Positions 1 through 8,035 of a stretch of DNA of 30,399 nt are shown here, piece by piece (the first letter of the stretch is position 1; each line of letters opens with the position of its first letter). The notes beneath the pieces were generated by a model. The model did not search any database. It saw only the letters and a list, made by a program, of their open reading frames with translations, and was not told the origin of the DNA. Both the position numbers and the translations under genes were made by a program. Origin of the DNA: Sabulitectum sp964386635 (GTDB lineage: Bacteria; Fermentibacterota; Fermentibacteria; Fermentibacterales; JCC-6). The stretch is from contig CAYLRO010000029.1 in the NCBI GenBank assembly GCA_964386635.1, positions 1 through 30,399 on the forward strand. Direction: 5' to 3'.

Positions 1-234
1 CGCGAATATTGCCACAGAAGCCAGTTTGTTGGTAATAAGGCCAATGGAGTAGAAACCTATTGCATTCAGAATAATGCTTATTCCCCAGACAAGCACAACA
101 GCAACAATTACTCGCATTGCAGGCTTGTCCCAGATGGCTCTTAAGAGCAGCCACACAAGATATGAGATGAGCGCTATGTCCAGTACCTGTACCAGCCAGA
201 ACCATGAGAAGAAAGGTTGTCCAAGAAGGTTCAT
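1..234 (-). CDS. cdaA: Diadenylate cyclase CdaA, N-terminal membrane part (truncated by window edge)
   Basis: Reading leftwards from an ATG at 234, 78 codons stay open to the window edge. They encode a short amphipathic start (MNLLGQPFFSWFW) and then hydrophobic helices (VLDIALISYLVWLLLRAI; VIVAVVLVWGISIIL), with a third one starting. This is the arrangement of the membrane-bound N-terminus of CdaA/DacA, which precedes a DAC domain making c-di-AMP from two ATP. The DAC domain lies outside the window, so catalytic residues cannot be checked. The start overlaps the folP stop as ATGA. A folP-cdaA pair is a common arrangement in bacteria, which supports the call. Alternative: another small polytopic membrane protein. 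Confidence 0.75.
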   Translation of the reverse strand, partial: MNLLGQPFFSWFWLVQVLDIALISYLVWLLLRAIWDKPAMRVIVAVVLVWGISIILNAIGFYSIGLITNKLASVAIFA

Positions 235-1418
235 ACACACTCCTCAAGCATCTTCTTCACTTTCAGCGTTGAAGATGTTCCCACTACATCGTGAACCCGG
301 ATAACATCAGCGCCGTGCACCAGTGAGGTTACAACATGAGTAAGGGCATCTCTTTCTCCCGGGTGCTTCACTCCTGTAATCATACCCAGGAAACTCTTTC
401 TTGAGTGTCCGAGAAGAAGCCGGCAACCTGTGTGCCTGCTTATGGAGTCCAGTGATCTGAGAAGCTGAATGTTGTGATCAAGGGTCTTTCCAAAACCAAT
501 CCCGGGATCCACCAGAATCATCCTCTCTGCAATGCCAAGGCTCCCCAGATACTCCACTCTTGAGAGAAGATAATCCGCTATCTCTTCCACAGCATCCCCG
601 TAACCCGGGTTGTTCTGCATTGTTTCAGGAGTGCCCTTCTTGTGCATAACGCATACAGGCACACCCAGTTCTGCAGCAGCCTCTGCCATACCGGGAGTTT
701 CCATGCCGTCAATGGAATTGATCATGCCTGCCCCTGCCCTGCAGGCTGCTCTGGCCACCTCTGGAATACAGGTATCAATGCTTATGGGAATACTGCTCGC
801 TGATCTGACAGCTTCAATGACAGGTATGACCCTGTTCATCTGTTCATCTGCTGAAACCGGTGCAGAACCCGGCCTGGTAGACTCACCGCCTGTATCTATC
901 AGAGATGCCCCTGCCTTTTCCATGAAAAGTGCATGATCCGCAGCAGTTTCCGGTGAGAGATGCATTCCTCCATCACTGAACGAATCCGGTGTAACATTCA
1001 GTATCCCCATAATAAGAGGCTGCCTGGAATAACCCAGCTTAACACCGTTAACGGTGATACTCTCCGGCAGTTTCCGCCGGCAGAGCAGCTCCAGAATTTT
1101 TTCCGAGAGAGCTCCCAGCTGAAATGGCTGCTCCTTGAGGGAAAAGCATCCCCGCCTGATTGCAGAAGGAGTGCCATAGATTACAGCATTGGACAGTGGA
1201 ACTCTGCAGGTGATAACCTCTCGGTGAACAAGAGCATCAGCTCCGCCTGAAAGCATGCATTGTTTAAGAATGGATGCGGCGGGACAGGAAAGATTTTCCG
1301 CCAGGATCACTGTTATTCTATCTCTCTGCAGAAGTCTTGAGATAGATGCGGGATCTGCTCCGGTGAAATCTGTCAGATATCTCCAGTTGACACCTGTGCC
1401 TGGATCAAACAGTCTCAC
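231..1418 (-). CDS. folP: Dihydropteroate synthase with N-terminal extension
   Basis: Condenses 6-hydroxymethyl-dihydropterin diphosphate with p-aminobenzoate to give dihydropteroate in folate synthesis. The C-terminal two thirds is a full DHPS TIM barrel: LIMGILNVTPDSFSDGG near residue 137, GGESTRPG, SIDT, CVMHKKGTPETMQ, VDPGIGFGKT and LLLGHSRKSFLG. About 130 residues precede it, containing SILKQCMLSGGADALV; this matches the extra N-terminal module seen in one DHPS subfamily (about 390 aa instead of about 280). I chose GTG 1418 because GGAAGG lies 8 bases upstream; GTG 1427, which overlaps the folE stop as GTGA, sits directly on that site and is less likely. It lies between folE and cdaA in the tilS operon. 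Confidence 0.93.
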   Translation of the reverse strand: MRLFDPGTGVNWRYLTDFTGADPASISRLLQRDRITVILAENLSCPAASILKQCMLSGGADALVHREVITCRVPLSNAVIYGTPSAIRRGCFSLKEQPFQLGALSEKILELLCRRKLPESITVNGVKLGYSRQPLIMGILNVTPDSFSDGGMHLSPETAADHALFMEKAGASLIDTGGESTRPGSAPVSADEQMNRVIPVIEAVRSASSIPISIDTCIPEVARAACRAGAGMINSIDGMETPGMAEAAAELGVPVCVMHKKGTPETMQNNPGYGDAVEEIADYLLSRVEYLGSLGIAERMILVDPGIGFGKTLDHNIQLLRSLDSISRHTGCRLLLGHSRKSFLGMITGVKHPGERDALTHVVTSLVHGADVIRVHDVVGTSSTLKVKKMLEECV

Positions 1419-1423
1419 CGGGA

Positions 1424-1993
1424 TCACCTTCCGCTTATGCTCCTTCCAATAAGAGCAAGGGCTTCGCTTCTGGTCTCTGGGCGTTTGAGATACCCTCTCA
1501 TTGCACTGGTTACAATACGACTGTCCCTCTTTTTCACTCCTCGCATGGCCAGGCACATGTGTTCTGCCTCCATGACCACCATGACACCTTTTGCCCCAAG
1601 CTCTTTCATAAGAGTGTTGGCTATCTCCGTTGTAAGCCTCTCCTGGATAGTAGGACGGGCAGCCAGGTTCTCAACAAGCTCCACAATTGCGCTGAGTCCA
1701 GCTATCCTGTCGTCAGCAGGGAGATAAACTATGTCGCACCGGCCAAGATAGGGAAGAAGATGGTGCTCACACAGAGAGGAAAAGCTTATGTCCTTCACTA
1801 TTATCATTTCGTTCTGATCAGCTTCATACATTACGGAAAGAGGAGACCTGGATTCGGGATCAAGACCTCTGCATAACTCTGACATGGAAGATGCAACCCG
1901 GGTGGGGGTTCTCTGGATACCCGGTCTGTTAACATCCTCCCCTATGCCCTCAAGAAGCAGCTTAACTCCCTGCTCAATCTTCTTCAGGTCCAC
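1424..1993 (-). CDS. folE: GTP cyclohydrolase I
   Basis: Converts GTP to 7,8-dihydroneopterin triphosphate, the first step of pterin/folate synthesis. The 189-residue protein has the usual FolE length and landmarks: GIQRTPTRVA near residue 25, LCEHHLLPYLGRCDIVYLP, the QERLT segment and EAEHMCLAMRGV. The zinc ligands expected for the family are C75, H78 and C147, with the right spacing. The start is GTG 1993, preceded by GGAGGTG at a 7-base spacing inside the end of ftsH, so translation is probably coupled. Having folE and folP adjacent places two folate steps in one operon; folC lies in a different operon in the same window. Confidence 0.96.
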   Translation of the reverse strand: MDLKKIEQGVKLLLEGIGEDVNRPGIQRTPTRVASSMSELCRGLDPESRSPLSVMYEADQNEMIIVKDISFSSLCEHHLLPYLGRCDIVYLPADDRIAGLSAIVELVENLAARPTIQERLTTEIANTLMKELGAKGVMVVMEAEHMCLAMRGVKKRDSRIVTSAMRGYLKRPETRSEALALIGRSISGR

Positions 1994-3953
1994 TCTCGGT
2001 CACCTCCTCATGATCAGCCTTGGCTGCCAGTTCCTGCTCGAGAGTATCCAGTCCCGGAAACTCCATTCCAGGTCGAAGTACCGCAAGCAGTGCTCTGATT
2101 TCCGTACTGGAAACCGTTTCTTTTTCAAGAAGCTCTTCACTGAGTTTCTCCACAATGTCACGGTTTTCTTCAAGAATAACGAGAGCTCCTTTATAGGCTT
2201 CCCCCATTATTCTTCTGATCTCGTCATCAATAACCTTTGCTGTATGCTCGCTGAAACTCTTTGTTCTCGCCATGTCCCTGCCGATGAACACCGGTCCGTG
2301 CTCGTCTGAGAAGGAGACCGGTCCTATTTCAGGGCTCATTCCCCATTCACAAACCATCTTCCTTGCAAGATCAGTTGCTCTCTGGAGATCATTCCCGGCA
2401 CCTGTACTCATTGTGTCAAGAAGGAGTGATTCCGCTCCCCGCCCGCCAAGAAGCCTGGCCAGAACGCTCTGGCAATACTCCTTTGAATAATTATGTCTTT
2501 CTGTACGGGGAAGGAAGCTTGTAACTCCAAGAGCCCTTCCTCTGGGAATAATGGTAACTTTGTGGAATGGATCTGACTGAGGGCTGAACACGTTAACAAT
2601 AGCATGGCCGCTCTCGTGAATGGCTGTCAGTTTTCTCTCTTCATCAGTCATCACCATGCTCCGCCGTTCAATGCCCATGATGATACGGTCTACGGCACTT
2701 TCAAAATCCTGCATAAGAATAGACTTTGCATTCCTTCTGGCTGCATGCAGGGCTGCTTCGTTGGCAAGTGATTCCAGGTCAGCTCCGCTGAATCCCGGAG
2801 TGCGTCTGGCTATCACGGACAGATCGACTTCCTCTGCCAGGGGCATCTTCACTGTATGAACCTTCAGTATGGCCTCTCTCCCCTGCACATCAGGCATTCC
2901 TACATTAATGCTTCTGTCAAAACGCCCTGGACGGAGAAGAGCTGCATCAAGCACATCAGGTCTGTTTGTTGCTGCAATGACAATCACACCCTGATTGTCC
3001 TCGAATCCGTCCATCTCAACCAGCAGCGCGTTCAGGGTTTGTTCCCGCTCATCATGCCCTCCGCCAAGACCTGTACCTCTCTGGCGGCCAACTGCATCGA
3101 TCTCGTCGATGAAAATTATACTGGGAGATTTTGCTTTTGCCTGTATGAAAAGATCTCTGACTCTGCTGGCTCCAACCCCCACGAACATCTCAACAAAATC
3201 TGAGCCGCTCATTGAGAAGAAAGGAACCTTGGCCTCTCCTGCCACAGCTCTTGCAAGAAGAGTTTTTCCTGTTCCGGGAGGTCCAATAAGGAGAACTCCC
3301 TTGGGTATCTTCCCGCCAAGCTTGTGGAACTTGCCCGGTTCCTTCAGAAACTCGATAACCTCTTCAAGCTCCTGTTTTGCCTCATCGCACCCGGCCACAT
3401 CCTCAAAGGTATTCTTCGGCCGGTCTCCTGTTATCAGCTTGTGTTTGCTTCTGCCAAAACTGAATGCCTGTCCGCCGCCGGACATTCTTCTCATTATGAA
3501 TATCCACAGAACAACCAGAAGAAGAATCGGGCCCACATTTATCAGTATCGTAAGGAGACCGTTCGGCCCCCTGCCGGAGACATCCACCCCGTTCTGAATA
3601 AGAATATCGATGGATCCGGTACTCTCAAAGGGGACAAAACTTGAATACTTCAGGTATTCTCCTGTTACCTCACCGTCCTGAATGGTTTGTGGAGAACGAA
3701 ACTCTCCCTCAATATCGCCGCCTGTGGAAATAACAGCAGACTCCAGTTTACCCGCTTCTGCGTACTGAAGAAGTTCGGAGTATGTGATAGATGCCCTGTC
3801 GGACCCCTCACCGAGAAAGATTACAAGCACATAGGCAAGAAGCCCCAGCATCACCCACATGGTTATGGTTTTGAAGCTGCATCCACCAAGTCCGGGAGGT
3901 CCCGGAGGTTGTTTTTCATTCTTGTTAGGCGGGGGTGTTCTGTTGTCACTCAC
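1974..3953 (-). CDS. ftsH: ATP-dependent zinc metalloprotease FtsH
   Basis: Membrane-anchored AAA+ protease that degrades misfolded and regulatory membrane and cytosolic proteins. Visible in order: a proline-rich cytoplasmic tail, a transmembrane helix near residues 31-48, an extracytoplasmic domain, a second helix near 132-155, Walker A GPPGTGKT at 224-231, pore motif FVGVG, Walker B IIFIDEIDAVGRQRG, arginine finger RPGRFDR, and the zinc-protease motif HESGH at 446-450. The third metal ligand is probably D522 in STGAGNDLQ. Length (659 aa) is typical. The GTG start at 3953 overlaps the hpt stop by 8 bases. The tilS-hpt-ftsH order is widely conserved in bacteria. No missing residues are seen. 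Confidence 0.98.
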   Translation of the reverse strand: MSDNRTPPPNKNEKQPPGPPGLGGCSFKTITMWVMLGLLAYVLVIFLGEGSDRASITYSELLQYAEAGKLESAVISTGGDIEGEFRSPQTIQDGEVTGEYLKYSSFVPFESTGSIDILIQNGVDVSGRGPNGLLTILINVGPILLLVVLWIFIMRRMSGGGQAFSFGRSKHKLITGDRPKNTFEDVAGCDEAKQELEEVIEFLKEPGKFHKLGGKIPKGVLLIGPPGTGKTLLARAVAGEAKVPFFSMSGSDFVEMFVGVGASRVRDLFIQAKAKSPSIIFIDEIDAVGRQRGTGLGGGHDEREQTLNALLVEMDGFEDNQGVIVIAATNRPDVLDAALLRPGRFDRSINVGMPDVQGREAILKVHTVKMPLAEEVDLSVIARRTPGFSGADLESLANEAALHAARRNAKSILMQDFESAVDRIIMGIERRSMVMTDEERKLTAIHESGHAIVNVFSPQSDPFHKVTIIPRGRALGVTSFLPRTERHNYSKEYCQSVLARLLGGRGAESLLLDTMSTGAGNDLQRATDLARKMVCEWGMSPEIGPVSFSDEHGPVFIGRDMARTKSFSEHTAKVIDDEIRRIMGEAYKGALVILEENRDIVEKLSEELLEKETVSSTEIRALLAVLRPGMEFPGLDTLEQELAAKADHEEVTESGPEED

Positions 3954-4497
3954 TGTTCAATTTCTCCGTTTCTTCCCTCAGAGCGACGATATCAGGCAGG
4001 TTTCTCCAGAAACCACCGGGTCCGTCAAGTCCGTACCCCACAACGAATCTGTCGGGTATTGTGAAGAGGGTTTTATACAGGTCCGCCTGCACAGTTCGTC
4101 TGGAAGGTTTGTCCAGAAGAACCACTGTGCGGATTGATTCCGGGTTTCGAGATTTAATCAGGTTTTGAATATAAGCCAGTGTAAGGCCGGTGTCTACAAT
4201 ATCTTCCACTATAAGTACATGCTTGTCATGCAGGGGAAATGATGTATCAAGCGTCAGTCTGACCTCTCCTGATGAGACAGTTTCAGCTCCATAACTGGCA
4301 GCACCGAGGAATTCAACTCTTACAGGTACATCCATGGACCTTATCAAATCAGCGGCAAACATGAAAGCACCTCTCAGAAGAGGAATTACAACAACCTGTT
4401 CACCTTTGTAAATCTCAGTAAGTTGCCTGCCCAGCTCAGTCACTCTTCTCTGTATCTCTGAAGAGCTCACAAGAATATCATAATCACCAATGTTCAT
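3946..4497 (-). CDS. hpt: Hypoxanthine(-guanine) phosphoribosyltransferase
   Basis: Salvages hypoxanthine and guanine to IMP/GMP using PRPP in the cytosol. The 183-residue protein is type I PRTase length. The PRPP-binding loop is VLIVEDIVDTGLT (residues 94-106), with the acidic pair E98-D99. VVVIPLLRGAFMFAADL is the early nucleotide/PPi loop region, and the C-terminal FVVGYGLD is the usual purine-contact segment. Its ATG shares one base with the tilS stop (TGATG), and its end overlaps ftsH, so translation is coupled on both sides. The tilS-hpt-ftsH context fits the HPRT assignment better than other PRTases. Confidence 0.95.
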   Translation of the reverse strand: MNIGDYDILVSSSEIQRRVTELGRQLTEIYKGEQVVVIPLLRGAFMFAADLIRSMDVPVRVEFLGAASYGAETVSSGEVRLTLDTSFPLHDKHVLIVEDIVDTGLTLAYIQNLIKSRNPESIRTVVLLDKPSRRTVQADLYKTLFTIPDRFVVGYGLDGPGGFWRNLPDIVALREETEKLNSE

Positions 4498-5420
4498 CAG
4501 TACCTCCCGGAACCCTTTTCAACAATTCTAACAGATTCACTGTCAGCAATGAGCTTTTTCCCGCCTGGAAGAAGATGGCTGCCTTTTCCTCCATGCTTCA
4601 GCCACTTAACCACTTTTCCGAATTCTGTGAATCCCTTCCTGGGTTTGCCTGCCATCTGCCACAGTGCCAGCGAGGAAATAACTTCAGGAAGTTCCCTGAA
4701 AATGTCAATCTCAATCGAGTCACCTGAGAGCAGCTCCTCCAGCTGATCCTGAAGATCCCTCCATCCACTGAGAATAGAACCTGAACGGCATATCCCCTGT
4801 ACAGCCTGGGGAAAATTCTCTTCAAGAACAGGAAGTACATTAAGCCGGATTCTGTTCCTGGCCATGGCTTCATCCTGGTTGGTGTGATCCTCCACCCAGG
4901 GAATATCCTGTCCTGTGAGCCATTCCCTTATTGCTCTTCTGTCCAGGTCCAGCATTGGTCTTCTAACCGTGCCTCTGCCCCTGTAGTCCATTCCACCCAG
5001 ACCCCTTAAACCGGCTCCCTCAACCAGCCTGAGAAGTACCGTCTCTGCCCTGTCACCTGCATTATGGCCAACAGCAACAATATCCTCCTGACAGTTGTAT
5101 ACGGATTGCCTGGCAGCGCTCCACCGGCTTTCCACCGAACCTCCGCACCGGGCATCGGGGCAAACAGCAGAGAATGGCAGAGAAAGACTGTCTGCCATGT
5201 CTTCCACAAATTTCTGATCGGAATCTGATTGTGACCTCAGCTTGTGATTCACATGAAGAACCCTTACCTGAAAGCCCCTGGAGCGGCTATATCTGGCCAG
5301 AAGATGCATCATTGCAACAGAATCTGCCCCCCCTGAAACAGCAGCGCAGACAGATGAGCCCCGGGGGAATAGATTCTCCCGGGAAACAGTTTTCAGAAAC
5401 ACCCTTTCCAGCTCATTCAT
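4497..5420 (-). CDS. tilS: tRNA(Ile)-lysidine synthetase
   Basis: N-type PP-loop ATPase that converts C34 of the CAU anticodon in tRNA-Ile2 to lysidine so it reads AUA. The PP-loop is AVSGGADSVAMM (SGGADS at residues 29-34), and the family segments VGHNAGDRAETVLLRLVEGAGLRGL and RPMLDLDRRAIREWL follow. At 307 aa it is a shortish TilS with a compact C-terminal substrate-recognition region. I chose ATG 5420 (MNELERVF), matching the typical start of the family; an upstream GTG at 5462 in frame has no ribosome site, since the GGAGG there belongs to the divergent gene on the other strand. It is first in the tilS-hpt-ftsH-folE-folP-cdaA operon. Confidence 0.93.
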   Translation of the reverse strand: MNELERVFLKTVSRENLFPRGSSVCAAVSGGADSVAMMHLLARYSRSRGFQVRVLHVNHKLRSQSDSDQKFVEDMADSLSLPFSAVCPDARCGGSVESRWSAARQSVYNCQEDIVAVGHNAGDRAETVLLRLVEGAGLRGLGGMDYRGRGTVRRPMLDLDRRAIREWLTGQDIPWVEDHTNQDEAMARNRIRLNVLPVLEENFPQAVQGICRSGSILSGWRDLQDQLEELLSGDSIEIDIFRELPEVISSLALWQMAGKPRKGFTEFGKVVKWLKHGGKGSHLLPGGKKLIADSESVRIVEKGSGRY

Positions 5421-5429
5421 ATTTTCTAA

Positions 5430-5435
5430 TATAAT
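5430..5435 (+). promoter_or_regulatory. Possible -10 box for the pilin-like gene
   Basis: A perfect TATAAT lies 42 bases upstream of the plus-strand start at 5477, in the gap between the divergent tilS and pilin-like genes. The matching -35 is weak (TTTCCA at a 19-base spacing), so this is only a plausible promoter. Confidence 0.35.
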
Positions 5436-5476
5436 CCCAGTAGGCAAGAAGCTGCGAAACACACCGGAGGTGGGTT

Positions 5477-5998
5477 ATGTCCAGAGGCAAAGCTCCTGTT
5501 CAACTGGACGCAAATGTCAGTTACGAAGAAAAAATGCCGGTTAAAAGAAGGAAGAAAAGATCCGGCTTACTGATTACATCTTCCACTGGTTTATTGCTTA
5601 CTGTGATGCTTCTTCTTTATCAGCCTGACAGCGATGGATTTATTGAGTCACCGCCACCTGCCGAGCAGGCTGAGAGAGATTCCATTGCCGCTCTTGCCCT
5701 GGTAATAACCTCCTTTTCAGCAATTGCCATTCCAAAATTTTCCAATGTTGCTGAGAGTGCCGGATATACCGCCTGCAGATTAAACCTTCGGAACATCGCC
5801 ACCGCCCTGAATCTTTACCTGGCAGAAAATAACGGTTACCCGGCTGGAAACGGGTGGAAAAAACTTACCACCATCTCCGACTACGTACACACAGAGCTTG
5901 TCTGTCCTGCAACAGAAGCTCTATACAGGTACAGAATCATTGGTGAAATGCGAACTGTAAAAGAAACCACGGCTGGTACAAGGACAACATCTACCTGA
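5477..5998 (+). CDS. Type IV pilin/pseudopilin-like membrane protein, probably frameshifted near its end
   Basis: Start ATG 5477 follows GGAGG at 7 bases. The protein has a basic stretch (KRRKKR), a transmembrane helix near residues 30-48, then a second hydrophobic segment continuing into SAIAIPKFSNVAESAGYTA and CRLNLRNIATALNLYLAENN. The latter closely resembles the helix and first turn of type IV pilins (AIAIPKF, AC-x-NLR-I-ATAL-x-Y, NGYP), followed by CPAT. The usual prepilin-peptidase site (G-F-T-L-I-E) is not recognisable before it, so processing and assembly are doubtful. After residue 157 the frame reads an unlikely tail (MRTVKETTAGTRTTST), whereas the -1 frame gives a pilin-like ending with Cys and HGWYKDN up to a stop at 6003. 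A permease follows 28-33 bases downstream. Confidence 0.6.
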   Translation: MSRGKAPVQLDANVSYEEKMPVKRRKKRSGLLITSSTGLLLTVMLLLYQPDSDGFIESPPPAEQAERDSIAALALVITSFSAIAIPKFSNVAESAGYTACRLNLRNIATALNLYLAENNGYPAGNGWKKLTTISDYVHTELVCPATEALYRYRIIGEMRTVKETTAGTRTTST

Positions 5999-6030
5999 AT
6001 TAGCAGAAACAGACGGGCAGGAGTTTCTTT

Positions 6031-7884
6031 ATGAATGTAGAATCTCTGCAGAAAAACCTTAAATTACCTGATCTATTCGCAATTGCCACAGGAGCAATGA
6101 TCAGCTCAGGACTCTTCGTTCTTCCCGGTCTTGCATACCACTACGCAGGGCCTGCGGCGGTTCTGGCATATCTTCTGGCGGGAATTCTCATCCTGCCTGC
6201 TCTGTTCAGCAAGGCTGAACTGGCAACTGCAATGCCCAAAGCCGGGGGCGATTATTATTTCATTGACAGGTCAATGGGGCATCTTGCAGGAACTATTGCC
6301 GGAATTGCAGCATGGCTAAGCTTGAGTATCAAAACAGCTTTCGCCTTTGTAGGCATAAGAATCTTCATTGAAGTGCTTTTTCCACAGGTAAACAGTTTGA
6401 TGTTCAGCCTGGCAGCCTGTGCATTCTTCACCTTCCTTAACCTCCGGGGAGCAGGTCACGCAGGCAAAGCGCAGATAGTTATGGTTTCAGGTCTTCTTGC
6501 CATTCTGCTGGTATTTTCAGTAGTAGGCAGTGTTCACACCTCAGCTGCAAGAATGACGCCTTTCAACACAGGAGGTATCAGCGGCATTCTCCAGGCGACA
6601 GCACTGATATTCGTTGCTTTTGGCGGTTTGACCAAAGCCGCCAGTGTTTCAGAGGAGGCTGCTAATCCCAAAAGAGACATCCCTCTCAGCATGATGGCAG
6701 CTCTTACCGCTGTAACGTTCCTCTACTTCACATCAGTTCTGGTCTGCGTGGGAACGCTGGAAGGACATGTTCTTGAAGGTTCAATGACACCTCTTTCAGA
6801 TGCTGCAGCGACTTTCGCAGGAAACCCTGGATACATTATCCTGACCCTGGCAGCAGTATTCGCTTTTCTATCCACTGCCAATGCCGGTATTCTCGCATCA
6901 GCAAGGTTTCCCCTGGCAATGAGCAGAGACAGACTCATACCTGGATTTCTGGGAAGAATAGGTGCGAAAAGGGGAACCCCCTGGATATCTGTGTTGCTTA
7001 CAGGCGGGTTCATTGCAGCAATGCTGTTTCTCGACTTTGAAAGCCTTGTGAAAATGGCCAGCGCCATGCAGATATTCCTGTTCATGCTTACCAATCTGGC
7101 AGTGATCGTAATGCGCGAGAGCAGAATACATACATACAAACCATCGTTTACAACTCCCCTTTACCCATGGATGCAGATCGCAGGCATAATCACCATGCTC
7201 CTTCTGCTTGTGGTGCTTGGGATGAAGGCTCTTATCGCCTGTTCAATTATTATTTTCGGCGGAACCGCATGGTACTTCATCTACTCCAGGAAGAGAACTG
7301 AAAGAGACTCGGCTCTTCTCATGCTTGCAGCAAGGATATTTCCTCGAGAGCTTAGGCCCAGGGACGGTTCTATTGCCAGAGAGCTGAAAGATGTTCTCAT
7401 GGAAAGAGATGTGATTACCGAGGACAGGTTCGACAAGCTTGTTCTTGAATCAGACATCCTGGATATAGAAGAATGTCTGGACCTGGAATGCTTCTTTCAC
7501 AGGATTGCCTCAAAGCTGACGGAAAAACTTGAGATAGACCAGGAAGAACTGTTCAATCTCCTTCTGGAGAGAGAGAAAACATCTCCCACGGCACTTCGCC
7601 CTGGGCTGGCTATTCCCCACATCATCATTCCCGGAGAAAAGAAGTTCTCTGTTACCCTTGCAAGATGCAGAAACGGCGTCAATTTCGGAGTGGATTCCGA
7701 ACCTGTTCACATTGTCTTTGTTCTGGCTGGAACCCTGGATGAGAGAAACTTCCACCTGAAAGCTCTCATGGCCATTGCTGAAATAACAACAGCATCAGGC
7801 TTTGATACATTATGGAGTAAATGCAGGTCAGTTCAGGGCCTCAGGGACCTTGTACTTCTATCAAAACGACGCAGAGAAATGTAA
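6031..7884 (+). CDS. APC-family amino-acid permease fused to a PTS EIIA-like domain
   Basis: Residues 1-420 form about 12 hydrophobic helices typical of the amino acid-polyamine-organocation superfamily: it begins LPDLFAIATGAMISSGLFVLP, and later has SVSEEAANPKRDIPLSM and ASARFPLAMSRDRLIP. After a linker, residues about 450-615 resemble a type-2 PTS EIIA (fructose/nitrogen) domain: SPTALRPGLAIPHIIIPG, with H530 at the phosphohistidine position, and NFHLKALMAIAEI, the second conserved His region. Such a domain could sense or regulate transport rather than drive it, since no EI/HPr or EIIB/C is nearby. The substrate is not evident. Start ATG 6031 has AGGAG 7 bases upstream. It lies directly behind the pilin-like gene and ends at a hairpin. 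Confidence 0.85.
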   Translation: MNVESLQKNLKLPDLFAIATGAMISSGLFVLPGLAYHYAGPAAVLAYLLAGILILPALFSKAELATAMPKAGGDYYFIDRSMGHLAGTIAGIAAWLSLSIKTAFAFVGIRIFIEVLFPQVNSLMFSLAACAFFTFLNLRGAGHAGKAQIVMVSGLLAILLVFSVVGSVHTSAARMTPFNTGGISGILQATALIFVAFGGLTKAASVSEEAANPKRDIPLSMMAALTAVTFLYFTSVLVCVGTLEGHVLEGSMTPLSDAAATFAGNPGYIILTLAAVFAFLSTANAGILASARFPLAMSRDRLIPGFLGRIGAKRGTPWISVLLTGGFIAAMLFLDFESLVKMASAMQIFLFMLTNLAVIVMRESRIHTYKPSFTTPLYPWMQIAGIITMLLLLVVLGMKALIACSIIIFGGTAWYFIYSRKRTERDSALLMLAARIFPRELRPRDGSIARELKDVLMERDVITEDRFDKLVLESDILDIEECLDLECFFHRIASKLTEKLEIDQEELFNLLLEREKTSPTALRPGLAIPHIIIPGEKKFSVTLARCRNGVNFGVDSEPVHIVFVLAGTLDERNFHLKALMAIAEITTASGFDTLWSKCRSVQGLRDLVLLSKRRREM

Positions 7885-7912
7885 AGGGTGCCGAACAATG
7901 TTCGACACCCTT
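7884..7912. terminator. Hairpin terminator between convergent permease and tRNA-Met
   Basis: Arms AAGGGTG (7884-7890) and CACCCTT (7906-7912) pair, with an inner CGAAC/GTTCG pair around a 3-base loop. It lies between the permease stop and the 3' end of the convergent tRNA, and has no clear T-run on either side, so termination efficiency is uncertain. Confidence 0.6.
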
Positions 7913-7915
7913 ATC

Positions 7916-7991
7916 TGGTAGCGGCGAAGGGACTTGAACCCCTGACCCGCGGATTATGATTCCGCTGCTCTACCAACTGAGCTACACCGCC
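7916..7991 (-). tRNA. tRNA-Met(CAT), elongator type
   Basis: A complete 76-nt cloverleaf with encoded CCA. Acceptor arms are GGCGGTG and CGCCGCT, giving a G1-U72 wobble; the D arm is GCTC/GAGC, the anticodon arm GCGGA-ATCATAA-TCCGC, and the T arm has loop TTCAAGT. Anticodon CAT could mean elongator Met, initiator Met or Ile2. The absence of the initiator GGG/CCC anticodon stem rules out fMet. The acceptor stem matches the familiar bacterial elongator tRNA-Met pattern, with G2-C71, C3-G70 and A73, so Met is preferred over Ile2 (the TilS substrate). Confidence 0.88.
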
Positions 7992-8006
7992 TCTGTTAGA
8001 GACGCA

Positions 8007-8035
8007 ACCATAAATACGATATCAGGTTTTGTCAA
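8007..8035 (-). promoter_or_regulatory. Promoter of tRNA-Met
   Basis: On the minus strand TTGACA (8035-8030) and TATGGT (8012-8007) are separated by 17 bases. Transcription would start about 8 bases before the tRNA. The -35 box lies inside the 3' end of the upstream membrane-protein gene. Confidence 0.75.

Noticed and set aside
2995..3597. 200-residue plus-strand open frame antisense to ftsH
   Set aside because: It lies wholly within the strongly conserved ftsH gene, has no ribosome site or recognisable domain, and is serine/proline rich as expected of an antisense shadow.
5421..5462. GTG 5462 as start of tilS
   Set aside because: No ribosome site on the minus strand there; the conserved protein begins at MNELERVF (ATG 5420).
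7916..7991. tRNA-Ile2(CAT) as identity of the CAT tRNA, attractive because tilS is in the window
   Set aside because: Acceptor stem with G1-U72, G2-C71 and C3-G70 matches elongator tRNA-Met better; a search with tRNAscan-SE isotype models would settle it.
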